Part shown: piece by piece, positions 39,201-47,589 of the stretch
Position numbering within the stretch: position 1 is the first letter of the stretch
How the letters are laid out: the number at the start of each line of letters is the position of its first letter
Position numbers and translations under genes: made by a program
Source of the DNA: Poritiphilus flavus
GTDB lineage: Bacteria; Bacteroidota; Bacteroidia; Flavobacteriales; Flavobacteriaceae
Length of the DNA: 64,000 bases
Assembly (NCBI RefSeq): GCF_009901585.1
Contig: NZ_WXYO01000005.1
Span: 372,001-436,000 of the forward strand
Reading direction: 5' to 3'
The notes under the pieces: model-generated
Databases searched by the model: none
The model's input: the letters and a program-made list of their open reading frames with translations, nothing else
What the model was told of the DNA's origin: nothing

Positions 39201-39345
39201 TTGTGGTTCCCTTTACAACGACACTGGCCCCGGGCAATGGACCTGTGGCGTCAGATACGGTACCTGATACGTCTTGCGCCTTTACCAGCCCGAAGCATAA
39301 AATTGCCCCAACCAGCATAAAGGCCTTTAGTAGCGTAATCTTCAT
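36229..39345 (-). CDS. SusC/RagA-family TonB-dependent outer-membrane transporter
   Basis: Outer-membrane pore that takes up oligosaccharides using TonB energy. The 1038 residues carry a signal peptide (MKITLLKAFMLVGAILCFGLVKAQ), a carboxypeptidase-regulatory-like domain (VSGTVSDATGPLPGASVVVKG, 26-100), the SusC-type linker LDEVVIIGYG, a plug domain (about 115-230, with DASATAIYGSRGANGVVIITT) and a large barrel ending in FPRPRTVTFGINATF. It is the first gene of the susC-susD pair. There is no SusE/SusF gene after susD. A 355-base gap with candidate LacI-type operators separates it from the divergent regulator, so regulation by that protein is likely. Confidence 0.95.
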   Translation of the reverse strand: MKITLLKAFMLVGAILCFGLVKAQDVSGTVSDATGPLPGASVVVKGTTNGTQTDFDGNYTISNVDSNATLVFSYIGYATQEIAVNGQSTINVVLEEDAQALDEVVIIGYGQTTIKDATGAVAAVTSEDFQKGVITSPEQLIQGKTAGVQIAQASGEPGAGVAIRIRGTSSVRSNNNPLFVVDGVPLAGDDTSAEGSNVGVGSSSAKNPLAFLNPNDIESISILKDASATAIYGSRGANGVVIITTKSGKGGAEGGTWEFSSELSFATPAEEYDLLDRTGFLAGVAQFGGDPAAQDFGANTNWQDYVTRSTASTNNNLAYSMNYGSGNVRATFNYGKQFGVVEKSSQERITGRVNWAHRFLDDKLRLNLQGTLSRVNDEAPPLSGSAGFRGDLLGAAYSANPTWPVSASFDTGGQINPANLLENFQDETATDRILLNFSAEYDITDELTAKINLGYDKSDSSREQSINALATNVDRGAQGNGRGALSDVIAENRLLEATLTYTKEFENSRLEALGGFSYQDFNRRGRNVTGWGYATPDLNQMASDLEATANGLEALISGSYQSYGSGQGASDFFVTRLFPTAQVDMLPLSGGVKQVRSVFGDTFDFTDELQSFFARVNYSIADKYLFTATVRADGSSRFGENNQYGIFPSGAFAWKINEEDFIGESISTLKLRLGYGVSGSQDGLGYGNFIRRQRYAGGNLIQDNGDINIPGITSVSFANPDLKWESTTQYSIGVDFGFNNDRLNGSFDVYYKDTQDLLLSVTAAQPSPQPFFFQNLDANVINQGVEFALNYDIVQGEDFYWTAGFNMAYNENEIQNFDGFIPAGTIRGQGLSRAFSQLLAAGQPLFAFFVREFEGFDSNGQPIGDIQQFVDKGALPDITGGFSTSLNYKNWDFAAYLTGQFGNYVYNNTRNAFFTAGAIQNARNVTPDVLTSGEAGSAEAAVSTRFLEKGDFVRLQTASIGYNVPVSGEGAFKSLRLSLTGQNLFVITDYSGLDPEVSVAPAPSAAAGDLLNGLPVAGIDYTGFPRPRTVTFGINATF

Positions 39346-39439
39346 AAATAGTTAATTTTAAGTTTAGTTAATTTTAATTCCAAGGTTAAACATATATAAA
39401 AAAATTGTTAATTTCCTATACGTTATAATGAGTGGTGTT

Positions 39440-39455
39440 ACGAAAACGGTTTCGT
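39440..39455. promoter_or_regulatory. Candidate LacI-family operator upstream of susC
   Basis: ACGAAAACGGTTTCGT: a 16-bp palindrome with a central CG, matching on 14 of 16 positions. The central CG and A/T-rich arms are the usual layout of LacI/GalR operators. It lies about 46 bases upstream of the susC -7-like element, further than a simple promoter-blocking operator, so activation or looping is possible. Confidence 0.6.
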
Positions 39456-39664
39456 GTTAATAACTTTTAGAAAATGCAGAACACATAATCTAAGGTAGTT
39501 TAAATTATGTGATCCTTACAATTGGGGTGTGATATTTATTAAAACCGAAACAAATATAGTACTTTTTTAATTCTCAATCCTTCAAGTATGCTTTTAATAG
39601 GGGAAATGCCCGTAATTGCAACTGTTAAATAAATGGATTTTTTAAGATTTCTTTTACGTATATT

Positions 39665-39678
39665 TAAACCCGGTTTTA
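39665..39678. promoter_or_regulatory. Candidate LacI-family operator before the regulator gene
   Basis: TAAACCCGGTTTTA is a 14-bp palindrome with two mismatches and a central CG, 23 bases before the regulator start. A third, weaker AAACCGTTT core at 39693-39701 touches the start codon itself. Together they suggest autoregulation. Confidence 0.4.
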
Positions 39679-39700
39679 TCGTGGTCTAAGCTAAACCGTT

Positions 39701-40720
39701 TTGAAACAAAAAATAACCTTAAAACACATCGCAAGGGAATTGGAGGTATCAATTTCCACGGTCTCTAAGGCGCTTAAAAATAGTGAAGAGATCAGCCGGG
39801 ATACCAAAGAAAAGGTGCAGGCGTTTGCCAAGCTTTACAATTACAAGCCCAACAATATCGCGATTAGCCTTAAAAACAAACGTACTAAGAATATAGGCGT
39901 TATAATTCCCGACATCGTTCACCATTTTTTTACTACCGTTTTCAGGGGGATCGAGAAATACGCGGATTCTCATGGTTATAATGTGATTGTCTGCGTGTCC
40001 GATGAATCATTTGACAAAGAGGTAATCAACATGGAGATGCTGGCCAACGGCAGTATAGATGGCTTTATTATGGCGCTATCCGCAGAAACCCAGTTGAAGA
40101 ATGATTTTAACCATCTGAAGGAGGTCACGGAGCAGGGGATACCACTGGTACTTTTTGATCGGATTACCGATGAGATCGAGTGCGATAAGGTGGTTATTGA
40201 TGACAAAGAGGCCGCCTACCAGGCAGTTACCAAACTGATCAACAATGGCCGTAAGCGTATCGCCCTGATCACAACCGAAAGTTATCTCAATGTAAGTGAA
40301 AAAAGGGCGGAAGGTTATTTTGAGGCCTTAAAGGATAATGGGCTGGCCATAGATGAAAGCCTGGTACTCCGGCTGCCTTACCAATACGAAGATGAACAAA
40401 AGAGTGGAAAATTTTTTGAATCCAAGGAAATAGATGCCGTACTTTGCGTTAATGAGATCTTTGCGATCCGTTGTATGCGTCACGCGATTAAAAAGGGGCT
40501 GAAGATTCCTGAGGATATATCATTTATAGGGTTTACAGATGGCATTCTTTCCAAGTTTGCCAACCCCAGACTTACCTCAGTTGCCCAGCACGGAGAGAGG
40601 ATGGGAGAAATTGCAGCTCAGATGCTTATAGAAAAAGTGGAAAGCGAAGAAGAAAATGAAACCTATAGAACGGAAATTCTAAAATCAACCCTCATTGAGA
40701 GGGAATCTACGATCAATTAA
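39701..40720 (+). CDS. LacI/GalR-family transcriptional regulator
   Basis: Sugar-responsive DNA-binding regulator of 339 residues. The N-terminal helix-turn-helix (about 4-50: KITLKHIARELEVSISTVSKAL, with the hinge segment YKPNNIAISLK) is followed by a periplasmic-binding-protein-like effector domain (KNIGVIIPDIVHHFFTTVFRGIE, VVIDDKEAAYQAVTKLI, LTSVAQHGERMGEIAAQML). The start is TTG at 39701; no upstream ATG is in frame, and the family alignment begins exactly at MKQKITLK. It is divergent from susC and co-directional with pgmB and the GH65 gene 20 bases downstream, so it probably controls both sides and itself. Effector unknown, likely maltose or a related sugar. Confidence 0.92.
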   Translation: MKQKITLKHIARELEVSISTVSKALKNSEEISRDTKEKVQAFAKLYNYKPNNIAISLKNKRTKNIGVIIPDIVHHFFTTVFRGIEKYADSHGYNVIVCVSDESFDKEVINMEMLANGSIDGFIMALSAETQLKNDFNHLKEVTEQGIPLVLFDRITDEIECDKVVIDDKEAAYQAVTKLINNGRKRIALITTESYLNVSEKRAEGYFEALKDNGLAIDESLVLRLPYQYEDEQKSGKFFESKEIDAVLCVNEIFAIRCMRHAIKKGLKIPEDISFIGFTDGILSKFANPRLTSVAQHGERMGEIAAQMLIEKVESEEENETYRTEILKSTLIERESTIN

Positions 40721-40739
40721 AAATCAAGGGATTTATTTC

Positions 40740-41414
40740 ATGGAGAAAACCGGATTTATTTTCGATTTGGATGGGGTCATTGTGGATACCGCCAAATATC
40801 ATTACCTGGCCTGGAAGAAACTCGCCAATGAGTTAGGCTTCGATTTTACGGAAGAACAAAATGAATCTTTCAAAGGGGTAAGCCGCAGGAGATGCCTGGA
40901 GATTTTGCTTGAAATCGGAGGGATTGAAGCCTCCCAGGAACAATTTGACCGCTGGCTTGTTGAAAAAAACGAGGATTACCTTGCCTATATCGCTGAAATG
41001 GACGAATCCGAAATTCTGGCGGACGTTCCTAAAGTACTGAACTACCTTAGGCAATTGGATGTGCCAATGGCTCTGGGCTCTGCCAGTAAAAATGCCGTTC
41101 CCATCCTGGAAAAAGTGAAGCTTTTACCTTATTTTAAAGCAGTGGTGGATGGAACACGGGTAACCAAGGCCAAACCGGACCCTGAGGTCTTTCTGATCGC
41201 TGCCGATGAAATTGGTGTAGCGCCCTCTTCCTGTGTGGTTTTTGAAGATGCCCTTGCCGGAATAGAGGCAGCCAATATTGCAGGGATGACCAGCGTGGGA
41301 ATAGGTTCGCCCGAAATTCTGGAAGCAGCAGATCACAACTTTTGGGATTTTACGGCCATCAGTACCGAATTCCTGGATAACTTAATTCGACAACGCAACA
41401 ACATATTGAAATGA
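40740..41414 (+). CDS. pgmB: Beta-phosphoglucomutase
   Basis: HAD-superfamily mutase that converts beta-D-glucose 1-phosphate to glucose 6-phosphate, the product of inverting disaccharide phosphorylases. The 224-residue frame is started at the ATG at 40740; the longer frame runs back into the LacI-type gene. The FDLDGVIVDT nucleophile motif gives Asp9 and Asp11; the cap helix, SASKNA phosphate loop, KAKPDPEVFL lysine motif and VVFEDALAGIEAA acidic motif are all present. The stop overlaps the GH65 start by four bases (ATGA at 41411-41414). The pairing with a GH65 phosphorylase makes the role firm. Confidence 0.94.
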   Translation: MEKTGFIFDLDGVIVDTAKYHYLAWKKLANELGFDFTEEQNESFKGVSRRRCLEILLEIGGIEASQEQFDRWLVEKNEDYLAYIAEMDESEILADVPKVLNYLRQLDVPMALGSASKNAVPILEKVKLLPYFKAVVDGTRVTKAKPDPEVFLIAADEIGVAPSSCVVFEDALAGIEAANIAGMTSVGIGSPEILEAADHNFWDFTAISTEFLDNLIRQRNNILK

Positions 41415-43717
41415 ATCAAGATTACATTACAGCAGATCAATGGTCCATCATTGAAGAAGGATTTGAAAAGGAGCGGGTTCAGTCTTCCGAAAGTCTTTTT
41501 AGCCTTGGAAACGGTGCTATGGGACAACGGGCCAATTTTGAAGAGAACTATTCAGGAGAAACTTTTCAGGGAAGTTATATAGCAGGGGTCTACTACCCGG
41601 ATAAGACCCGGGTGGGCTGGTGGAAAAACGGTTACCCGGAGTACTTTGCTAAAGTCCTGAACGCTCCGAACTGGATAGGAATAAATGTCTATGTGGATGA
41701 GGAGGCTCTGGATCTGAACACTTGTAAATCTGTCTCTGGCTTCAGACGGGAACTGAATATGAAGGAAGGCTGGTACCAGAGAAGTTTTGAGGCCACTCTC
41801 CCCAATGACGTCTCAGTCCGTGTTAAGGCTACCCGTTTCCTTAGTCTCGATCTCGATGAGATCGGTGCCATACGATTTGAAGTTACTCCGTTGAGCGGCG
41901 ATGTAACCATAAAATTCGTTCCCTACCTGGACAGTAGTATCACCAATGAAGACAGCAATTGGGACGATAAATTCTGGAATACTACCAGTGTGAGCTCCGA
42001 AGGCAATCAGGCCTTTATTGAAGCCCACACCATGAAAACCAATTTTGAGACCTGCACTTTTATGCAATCGGATCTCTTGCACAACGGCAAAGCTGTACAT
42101 GCGGAACCGTCTGTGATACAGAAGGAACTGTGGGTGGGTCATCAATACGAGCATAAAACAGCAAAAGGAGAGACGCTTAGCCTTCAGAAATTAGGAGGGT
42201 ACACCGTATCCAGAAACCACAAAGCTGATGCGTTGATAGCGGCTGCGAAGGAGGCCATGAAAAATGCTTCTTCGCTTGGATTTGAGACGCTTATGGCAAA
42301 TCAGAAAAAAGCCTGGTCCGCTATCTGGGAGATGAGCGATATTTCCATTGAAGGGGATGTAAAGGCCCAGCAGGGGATTCGCTTTAACATATTTCATCTG
42401 AACCAGACCTACCTGGGCAGAGATTCCAGGCTTAACATCGGGCCAAAAGGTTTCACCGGAGAAAAATACGGTGGAAGCACCTATTGGGATACCGAAGCCT
42501 ATTGTATTCCATTCTATATGGCTACTAAAGATCATTCCGTGGCCAGGAATTTGTTGACCTACAGGTACAATCACCTGGAAAAGGCCATTGAAAACGGTGA
42601 AAAGCTCGGTTTTACGGACGGAGCTGCCCTTTACCCTATGGTTACTATGAACGGAGAAGAGTGTCATAACGAATGGGAGATCACTTTTGAAGAGATCCAC
42701 AGAAATGGTGCCATCGCCTTTGCCATATACAATTATTACAGGTATACGGGGGATTACAGTTACATTCCGGAAATGGGATTGGAAGTACTTATTGGCATAT
42801 CGCGTTTTTGGGGGCAGCGGGCCACCTTTTCAACACATAAGGATAAGTATGTGATCCTTGGGGTTACCGGGCCAAACGAGTACGAAAACAATGTAAACAA
42901 CAATTGGTATACGAATTACATTGCCAAGTGGTGTTTGCAGTATACTCTTGAGCAGCTAAACAAGGTTAAAGAAGGTTATCCGGAAGACTACGATCGCATT
43001 ATCGGGCATACCGGGCTTAAGGAGTTCGAAACAGAGGAATGGGAAACCATTGCCGGGCAACTCTATTTCCCTTATTCCGAAGAGCACAACGTCTTTCTAC
43101 AGCAGGATGGCTTCCTGGATAAGGAACTGGTTACCGTTGCGGATCTGGACAAATCTCAACGGCCGATCAATCAAAAGTGGAGCTGGGACCGGATTCTGAG
43201 GTCACCCTATATCAAGCAGGCCGATGTGCTGCAGGGTTTCTATTTGTTCGAAGATCATTTCTCCCTGGAAGAACTGGAAAGGCATTTTGATTTTTATGAA
43301 CCCTTTACGGTTCACGAGTCTTCTTTGTCTCCCTGTGTTCACAGTATACAGGCAGCCAAACTGGACAGGATGGACCAGGCTTACACCTTTTATCTGAGGA
43401 CTTCAAGGCTGGATCTTGACGATTACAACAAAGAGGTTCACGAAGGCTTGCACATTACCTCAATGGCAGGTACCTGGATGAGTATTGTGGAAGGTTTTGG
43501 GGGACTTCGTATCGTGGAGGACAAATTATCATTTACACCCAGAATACCTAAAGAATGGGAGGCCTACTCCTTTAAGATCAATTTCAGGAACCGCATTCTC
43601 AAAGTGCGAATAAGCCATGAAGATGTGAGCCTGGAACTCGAAGGGAAAGAAGAAATGTCGCTTCGCGTGCATGGAAAAAGAGTAGTTCTCGCACCGGGCA
43701 AGCCGGTCAGTGTCTAA
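41411..43717 (+). CDS. Glycoside hydrolase family 65 phosphorylase (maltose phosphorylase-like)
   Basis: Inverting phosphorylase that splits an alpha-glucosyl disaccharide with phosphate to give beta-glucose 1-phosphate and glucose. The 768 residues match the whole GH65 layout: N-terminal beta-sandwich, helical linker, (alpha/alpha)6 barrel and C-terminal strands. Near residue 416 is GEECHNEWEITFEEIHR, the maltose phosphorylase catalytic segment that holds the general-acid Glu. Cytosolic (no signal peptide). Maltose is the most likely substrate; kojibiose, trehalose and nigerose phosphorylases share the fold and cannot be excluded. The coupled pgmB gene disposes of its product. Confidence 0.92.
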   Translation: MNQDYITADQWSIIEEGFEKERVQSSESLFSLGNGAMGQRANFEENYSGETFQGSYIAGVYYPDKTRVGWWKNGYPEYFAKVLNAPNWIGINVYVDEEALDLNTCKSVSGFRRELNMKEGWYQRSFEATLPNDVSVRVKATRFLSLDLDEIGAIRFEVTPLSGDVTIKFVPYLDSSITNEDSNWDDKFWNTTSVSSEGNQAFIEAHTMKTNFETCTFMQSDLLHNGKAVHAEPSVIQKELWVGHQYEHKTAKGETLSLQKLGGYTVSRNHKADALIAAAKEAMKNASSLGFETLMANQKKAWSAIWEMSDISIEGDVKAQQGIRFNIFHLNQTYLGRDSRLNIGPKGFTGEKYGGSTYWDTEAYCIPFYMATKDHSVARNLLTYRYNHLEKAIENGEKLGFTDGAALYPMVTMNGEECHNEWEITFEEIHRNGAIAFAIYNYYRYTGDYSYIPEMGLEVLIGISRFWGQRATFSTHKDKYVILGVTGPNEYENNVNNNWYTNYIAKWCLQYTLEQLNKVKEGYPEDYDRIIGHTGLKEFETEEWETIAGQLYFPYSEEHNVFLQQDGFLDKELVTVADLDKSQRPINQKWSWDRILRSPYIKQADVLQGFYLFEDHFSLEELERHFDFYEPFTVHESSLSPCVHSIQAAKLDRMDQAYTFYLRTSRLDLDDYNKEVHEGLHITSMAGTWMSIVEGFGGLRIVEDKLSFTPRIPKEWEAYSFKINFRNRILKVRISHEDVSLELEGKEEMSLRVHGKRVVLAPGKPVSV

Positions 43718-43794
43718 AATTGAACTTCTGAGCTCCAGGCAATAGGAAGGAAAAGGTTTTCCTGCTAATTCTCTGGAGTTTATTGCATCTGAAT

Positions 43795-45627
43795 ATGCTG
43801 GTTTCCCAAGATCGTAAAGACCAATTGCGCATTGAGCCCCCCAATTGGTGGGTTGGTTTCAACTCATCCAAACTGCAACTGCTTATTCAGGGTGATAATA
43901 TTGGAACTTACAATCCGAAACTTACCCACGATAAGGTCAGGATCCGAAGTTGGCAGCCCGGAGATAGCCTGAATTACCTCTTTGTCGATTTGGAGATCGG
44001 AGCCGGAACAACAGCCGGACGCCTGGAGATAATCCTGGAGCACGCCTCGGAACCGCTTCAACGACTCGAATACGAACTTCTGGCCCGCGAAGGCGAGGAG
44101 GAAAACTTCGAGGGATTCACAACCTCTGACGTTATTTACCTGATCACCCCGGATCGATTTGCCAACGGTAATCCTGCAATTGACAGTATTCCGGGTATGA
44201 GGGAACAGGGGGTAAACCGTGAAGAAGACTATGCGCGTCACGGCGGGGACATCCGCGGCATCATTCAACACCTGGATTATATCAGTGAAATGGGATTCAC
44301 TGCAGTTTGGCCCAGCCCGTTGCTGGTCAACGATATGCCCGAGGCCTCCTATCACGGATACGCCATTACGGATTTCTACATGGTAGACCCGCGTTTTGGG
44401 ACTTTGGAAGATTACAAAGAACTGGTGTCGGAAGCCAGAAGAAAAGGGATCAAAATTGTGATGGACCAGGTGGTAAACCATTGCGGTCTGGAACATTGGT
44501 GGATGAAAGACCTGCCTTTTTCAGACTGGATACACTACCAGCAGGATTACCTTTCCGGAAAACCTTTTATAGGCACCAATCATCGCAGGACCGTAAACCA
44601 GGATAATTATGCCGCTAAGGCAGACAAAGCCATCATGAACAGAGGCTGGTTTGTTCCGTCTATGCCAGACCTCAATCAATCGAATTCCTTTATGGCTACC
44701 TATCTCATTCAAAACAGCATTTGGTGGATAGAGACCCTGGGTGTGAGCAGCGTGAGGCAAGACACTTACTCCTACCCTGAGAAAGCCTTTATGGCAGAAT
44801 GGGCAAGCGCCGTAATGAGGGAGTACCCCAACTTTTCTATTGTCGGGGAGGAATGGAGCTATAACCCCTTGTTGGTAGCTTATTGGCAGGATGGAGCATC
44901 CAATAAGGACGGCTATCGCTCCTACCTGAAGAGTACTATGGATTTTCCCATGCAACGGGCATTGGTACAGGCGTTAGTTGAAGATGAACGCTCGGACAGG
45001 GGGTTGATCAAGTTGTACGAAGCCCTGGCCAACGATTTTCACTATTCCAGGCCTCAGGATCTTCTGCTCTTCGGAGACAATCACGACATAGACCGTCTCT
45101 TTACCCAGTTAAACGAGGACCTGGCGCTGATGGAAATGGCGCTGGCTTTTATTCTGACTGCACCCAGGATACCTCAGATCTATTACGGAACTGAAGTCCT
45201 GCTACAGAATAGCACCAAACGCGGCGATCACGGCCTGATCCGTTCGGATTTTCCCGGAGGATGGGATTCCGATGCCATAAACGCGTTCACAGGAGAAGGC
45301 CTTTCTCCGGACCAGAAGAAAATGCAGGACAAGCTCCGGCGGCTTCTGAATTTTAGAAAAACCAGCGAAGCGATCAGACAGGGAGCTACGGTTCATTTTG
45401 CACCCGAACAGGGAATTTATGTAATGACCAGATCCGGTAAGGACCAAACCGTTGTCCTGCTGCTAAATAAGAACCAGGAGCCGGTGCAACTGGAGTTGGA
45501 AAGATTTGAAGAATTGGATCTCCAGGATCAACCTGTAAAAGAAATAATTTCCGGAGATACGCTAAAATGGAATGAAGCCTTATCTTTAAAAAGGAAAGGG
45601 GCCTTTATTTTTGTGCTAACCCATTAA
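43795..45627 (+). CDS. GH13 alpha-amylase family enzyme, neopullulanase/cyclomaltodextrinase-like
   Basis: Alpha-glucan hydrolase. The N-terminal domain starts with RIEPPNWWVGF, typical of the cyclomaltodextrinase/neopullulanase group that includes SusA, followed by a TIM barrel. DQVVNHCG, the nucleophile in SVRQDTYSY (Asp near 323), the acid/base in VGEEWSY (Glu near 352) and FGDNHDIDR are all present, so it should be active. I place the start at the ATG at 43795; a TTG four codons earlier is possible. No signal peptide is visible with either start, whereas SusA-like enzymes are usually exported. It could be cytosolic, or an upstream start was missed. A 77-base gap follows the GH65 gene. Confidence 0.87.
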   Translation: MLVSQDRKDQLRIEPPNWWVGFNSSKLQLLIQGDNIGTYNPKLTHDKVRIRSWQPGDSLNYLFVDLEIGAGTTAGRLEIILEHASEPLQRLEYELLAREGEEENFEGFTTSDVIYLITPDRFANGNPAIDSIPGMREQGVNREEDYARHGGDIRGIIQHLDYISEMGFTAVWPSPLLVNDMPEASYHGYAITDFYMVDPRFGTLEDYKELVSEARRKGIKIVMDQVVNHCGLEHWWMKDLPFSDWIHYQQDYLSGKPFIGTNHRRTVNQDNYAAKADKAIMNRGWFVPSMPDLNQSNSFMATYLIQNSIWWIETLGVSSVRQDTYSYPEKAFMAEWASAVMREYPNFSIVGEEWSYNPLLVAYWQDGASNKDGYRSYLKSTMDFPMQRALVQALVEDERSDRGLIKLYEALANDFHYSRPQDLLLFGDNHDIDRLFTQLNEDLALMEMALAFILTAPRIPQIYYGTEVLLQNSTKRGDHGLIRSDFPGGWDSDAINAFTGEGLSPDQKKMQDKLRRLLNFRKTSEAIRQGATVHFAPEQGIYVMTRSGKDQTVVLLLNKNQEPVQLELERFEELDLQDQPVKEIISGDTLKWNEALSLKRKGAFIFVLTH

Positions 45628-45636
45628 TTTAATCCT

Positions 45637-47517
45637 ATGAGTCGATTGACCCTGTTCTTTTTTTTAAGTGTGCTGTTTCTACAGGGTTGTGGAGAAAAGA
45701 AAGATCCTGAGAACAAGGTCACAGATATAAATGACACTATGAAAAAGAAGCGAAAAGAGGTGGTCTACCAAGTGTTCACGCGCTTGTTTGGCAATACCAA
45801 TACCACCAACAAACCCTGGGGAACCATTGAGGAAAACGGAGTGGGTAAGTTTTCCGACTTTACGGATAAGGCTCTTAAAGAAATTAAAGACCTGGGGGTT
45901 ACCTATGTCTGGTATACGGGGGTACCCCACCATGCGCTGGCCACTGATTATTCTGAATACGGAATATCCGGAGATGATCCTGATGTGATCAAGGGTAGGG
46001 CAGGATCGCCTTATGCGGTCAAGGATTACTACAGTGTGAATCCCGACCTGGCCGATGAACCGGAAAAACGGCTGGAGGAGTTTAAAGCTTTAATAGGTCG
46101 TACACATAAAGCGGACCTTAAATTGCTTATAGATATTGTTCCTAACCACGTAGCACGGAATTATGTAGGTAAGGCCACCCCGGAAGGATCAGAACCCTTT
46201 GGTTCTTCCGACGATCAAAGCGTGACCTATAGCAGGGACAACAATTTTTACTACATCCCGGACTCGGCCTTTAAAATACCCCAATGGGAAAATGGATATT
46301 TACCGCTTGGAGGTGAAGCCCATCCCAAAGTGGACGGAAAGTTTCAAGAGGTCCCTGCGAAGTGGACGGGTAACGGTTCAAGGTTGGCTCAACCGCATTT
46401 TAACGATTGGTATGAGACAGTAAAGATCAATTACGGTGTTACTCCGGAAGGCACTGCTGAATTCGAAATTCTGCCGGAAGAATACACATCCATGGATTAC
46501 AAGGAACACCATGCATTTTGGTCGGACAAGCAGGTTCCGGACTCCTGGATTAAGTTTAAGGATATCGCCTTGTATTGGCTTGATATGGGCGTTGACGGAT
46601 TTCGCTTTGACATGGCCGAAATGGTGCCGGTAGAGTTTTGGAGCTATATGAATTCAGCGATCAAGATGAAGAATCCGGAGGCTTTTCTCCTGGCCGAAGT
46701 GTACAATCCGGGTTTGTATAGGGATTATATCCACAGGGGCAAAATGGATTATTTGTACGACAAGGTAGAACTGTACGATAGTTTAAAACACATCATGCAG
46801 GGGCATGGCTGGACGGATCATATTCCGGTAGTACAGCGCGGGCTGGCAGATATTGAGCACCACATGCTGCACTTCCTGGAGAACCATGACGAACAGCGTA
46901 TAGCAAGCCCGGAATTTGTTGGCGATGCACAGATAGGAAAACCGGCTATGGTAGTTTCCGCCACCTTAAGCACATCGCCCACCATGATCTACTTCGGACA
47001 GGAAGTGGGTGAGCCCGGAGCAGAAGATGCCGGATTCGGAAAACCGACAAGAACCTCTATATTTGATTATATCGGTGTTCCACATCACCAGCGGTGGTTG
47101 AACGAGAAAAAATTTGACGGAGGCCAGCTTCGTCCGGAAGAAAAGAAATTGCGGGACTTCTACAAACGCCTGTTGAATTTTACGATCAACAGCCCGGGTT
47201 TAATGGGGGCCTATGAAGACATTCATTATTTCAACCGGGATCATACGGAAGCCTATAACCATCGGGTACTTTCCTTTGTCCGATGGTCTGAAGATGAAAA
47301 ACTTGTGGTGCTCTCTAATTTTGACAGGGATACCAGCCACGAATTTGAACTAAAGATCCCTGAGAACGTGATTGCAGCCTGGCAATTGGATCAGGAGACC
47401 TATACCCTTACAGATCAATTATATGGGAGCAAAATTGAAATGAAAGTGGAAAATGGGCAGGGAAAACTGAAGATACACCTATCTCCCTTAGAGTCTTATA
47501 TTTACCGTATAGATTAG
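45637..47517 (+). CDS. GH13 alpha-amylase family lipoprotein
   Basis: Alpha-amylase-type enzyme exported as a lipoprotein (MSRLTLFFFLSVLFLQGC, Cys at 18), so it acts at the outer membrane or in the periplasm. The 626 residues hold the GH13 regions: DIVPNHVARN near 167, GFRFDMAEM with nucleophile Asp near 325, LLAEVYNP with acid/base Glu near 354, and FLENHDEQR with the third Asp near 418. The catalytic triad is complete. It begins nine bases after the previous enzyme. In a Sus-type locus it would cut polysaccharide or long oligomers before or after uptake; substrate assignment (starch-type) rests on the neighbours. Confidence 0.9.
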   Translation: MSRLTLFFFLSVLFLQGCGEKKDPENKVTDINDTMKKKRKEVVYQVFTRLFGNTNTTNKPWGTIEENGVGKFSDFTDKALKEIKDLGVTYVWYTGVPHHALATDYSEYGISGDDPDVIKGRAGSPYAVKDYYSVNPDLADEPEKRLEEFKALIGRTHKADLKLLIDIVPNHVARNYVGKATPEGSEPFGSSDDQSVTYSRDNNFYYIPDSAFKIPQWENGYLPLGGEAHPKVDGKFQEVPAKWTGNGSRLAQPHFNDWYETVKINYGVTPEGTAEFEILPEEYTSMDYKEHHAFWSDKQVPDSWIKFKDIALYWLDMGVDGFRFDMAEMVPVEFWSYMNSAIKMKNPEAFLLAEVYNPGLYRDYIHRGKMDYLYDKVELYDSLKHIMQGHGWTDHIPVVQRGLADIEHHMLHFLENHDEQRIASPEFVGDAQIGKPAMVVSATLSTSPTMIYFGQEVGEPGAEDAGFGKPTRTSIFDYIGVPHHQRWLNEKKFDGGQLRPEEKKLRDFYKRLLNFTINSPGLMGAYEDIHYFNRDHTEAYNHRVLSFVRWSEDEKLVVLSNFDRDTSHEFELKIPENVIAAWQLDQETYTLTDQLYGSKIEMKVENGQGKLKIHLSPLESYIYRID

Positions 47518-47589
47518 TGGCTAAAGGCGCTTAAAAGTTTTTTATTCGATTCATAATCGTAAATTTAACAGCACTTAAAACGAGCTGTG

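Larger units (their letters stand above)
39346..39700. promoter_or_regulatory. 355-base divergent regulatory region between susC and the LacI-type gene
   Basis: AT-rich, non-coding. It holds a direct repeat in the susC leader (39350-39377), a TATGTTTA -7-like element for susC (minus strand, 39387-39394), a near-perfect palindrome (39440-39455), an 8-bp inverted repeat (39482-39489 with 39504-39511) and two weaker palindromes just before the regulator start. No ORF is credible in it. This is the control region of the whole maltose locus. Confidence 0.75.

Noticed and set aside
43748-43763. AGGAAAA-GG-TTTTCCT palindrome before the first GH13 gene
   Set aside because: Perfect 7-bp arms, but its centre differs from the LacI-type sites, it is in a short A/T- and G-rich gap, and it has no T tract; too weak to call an operator or terminator.
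43864-44496. 210-codon open frame antisense to the first GH13 gene
   Set aside because: Shadow of a gene whose catalytic residues are intact; no independent start context or homology.
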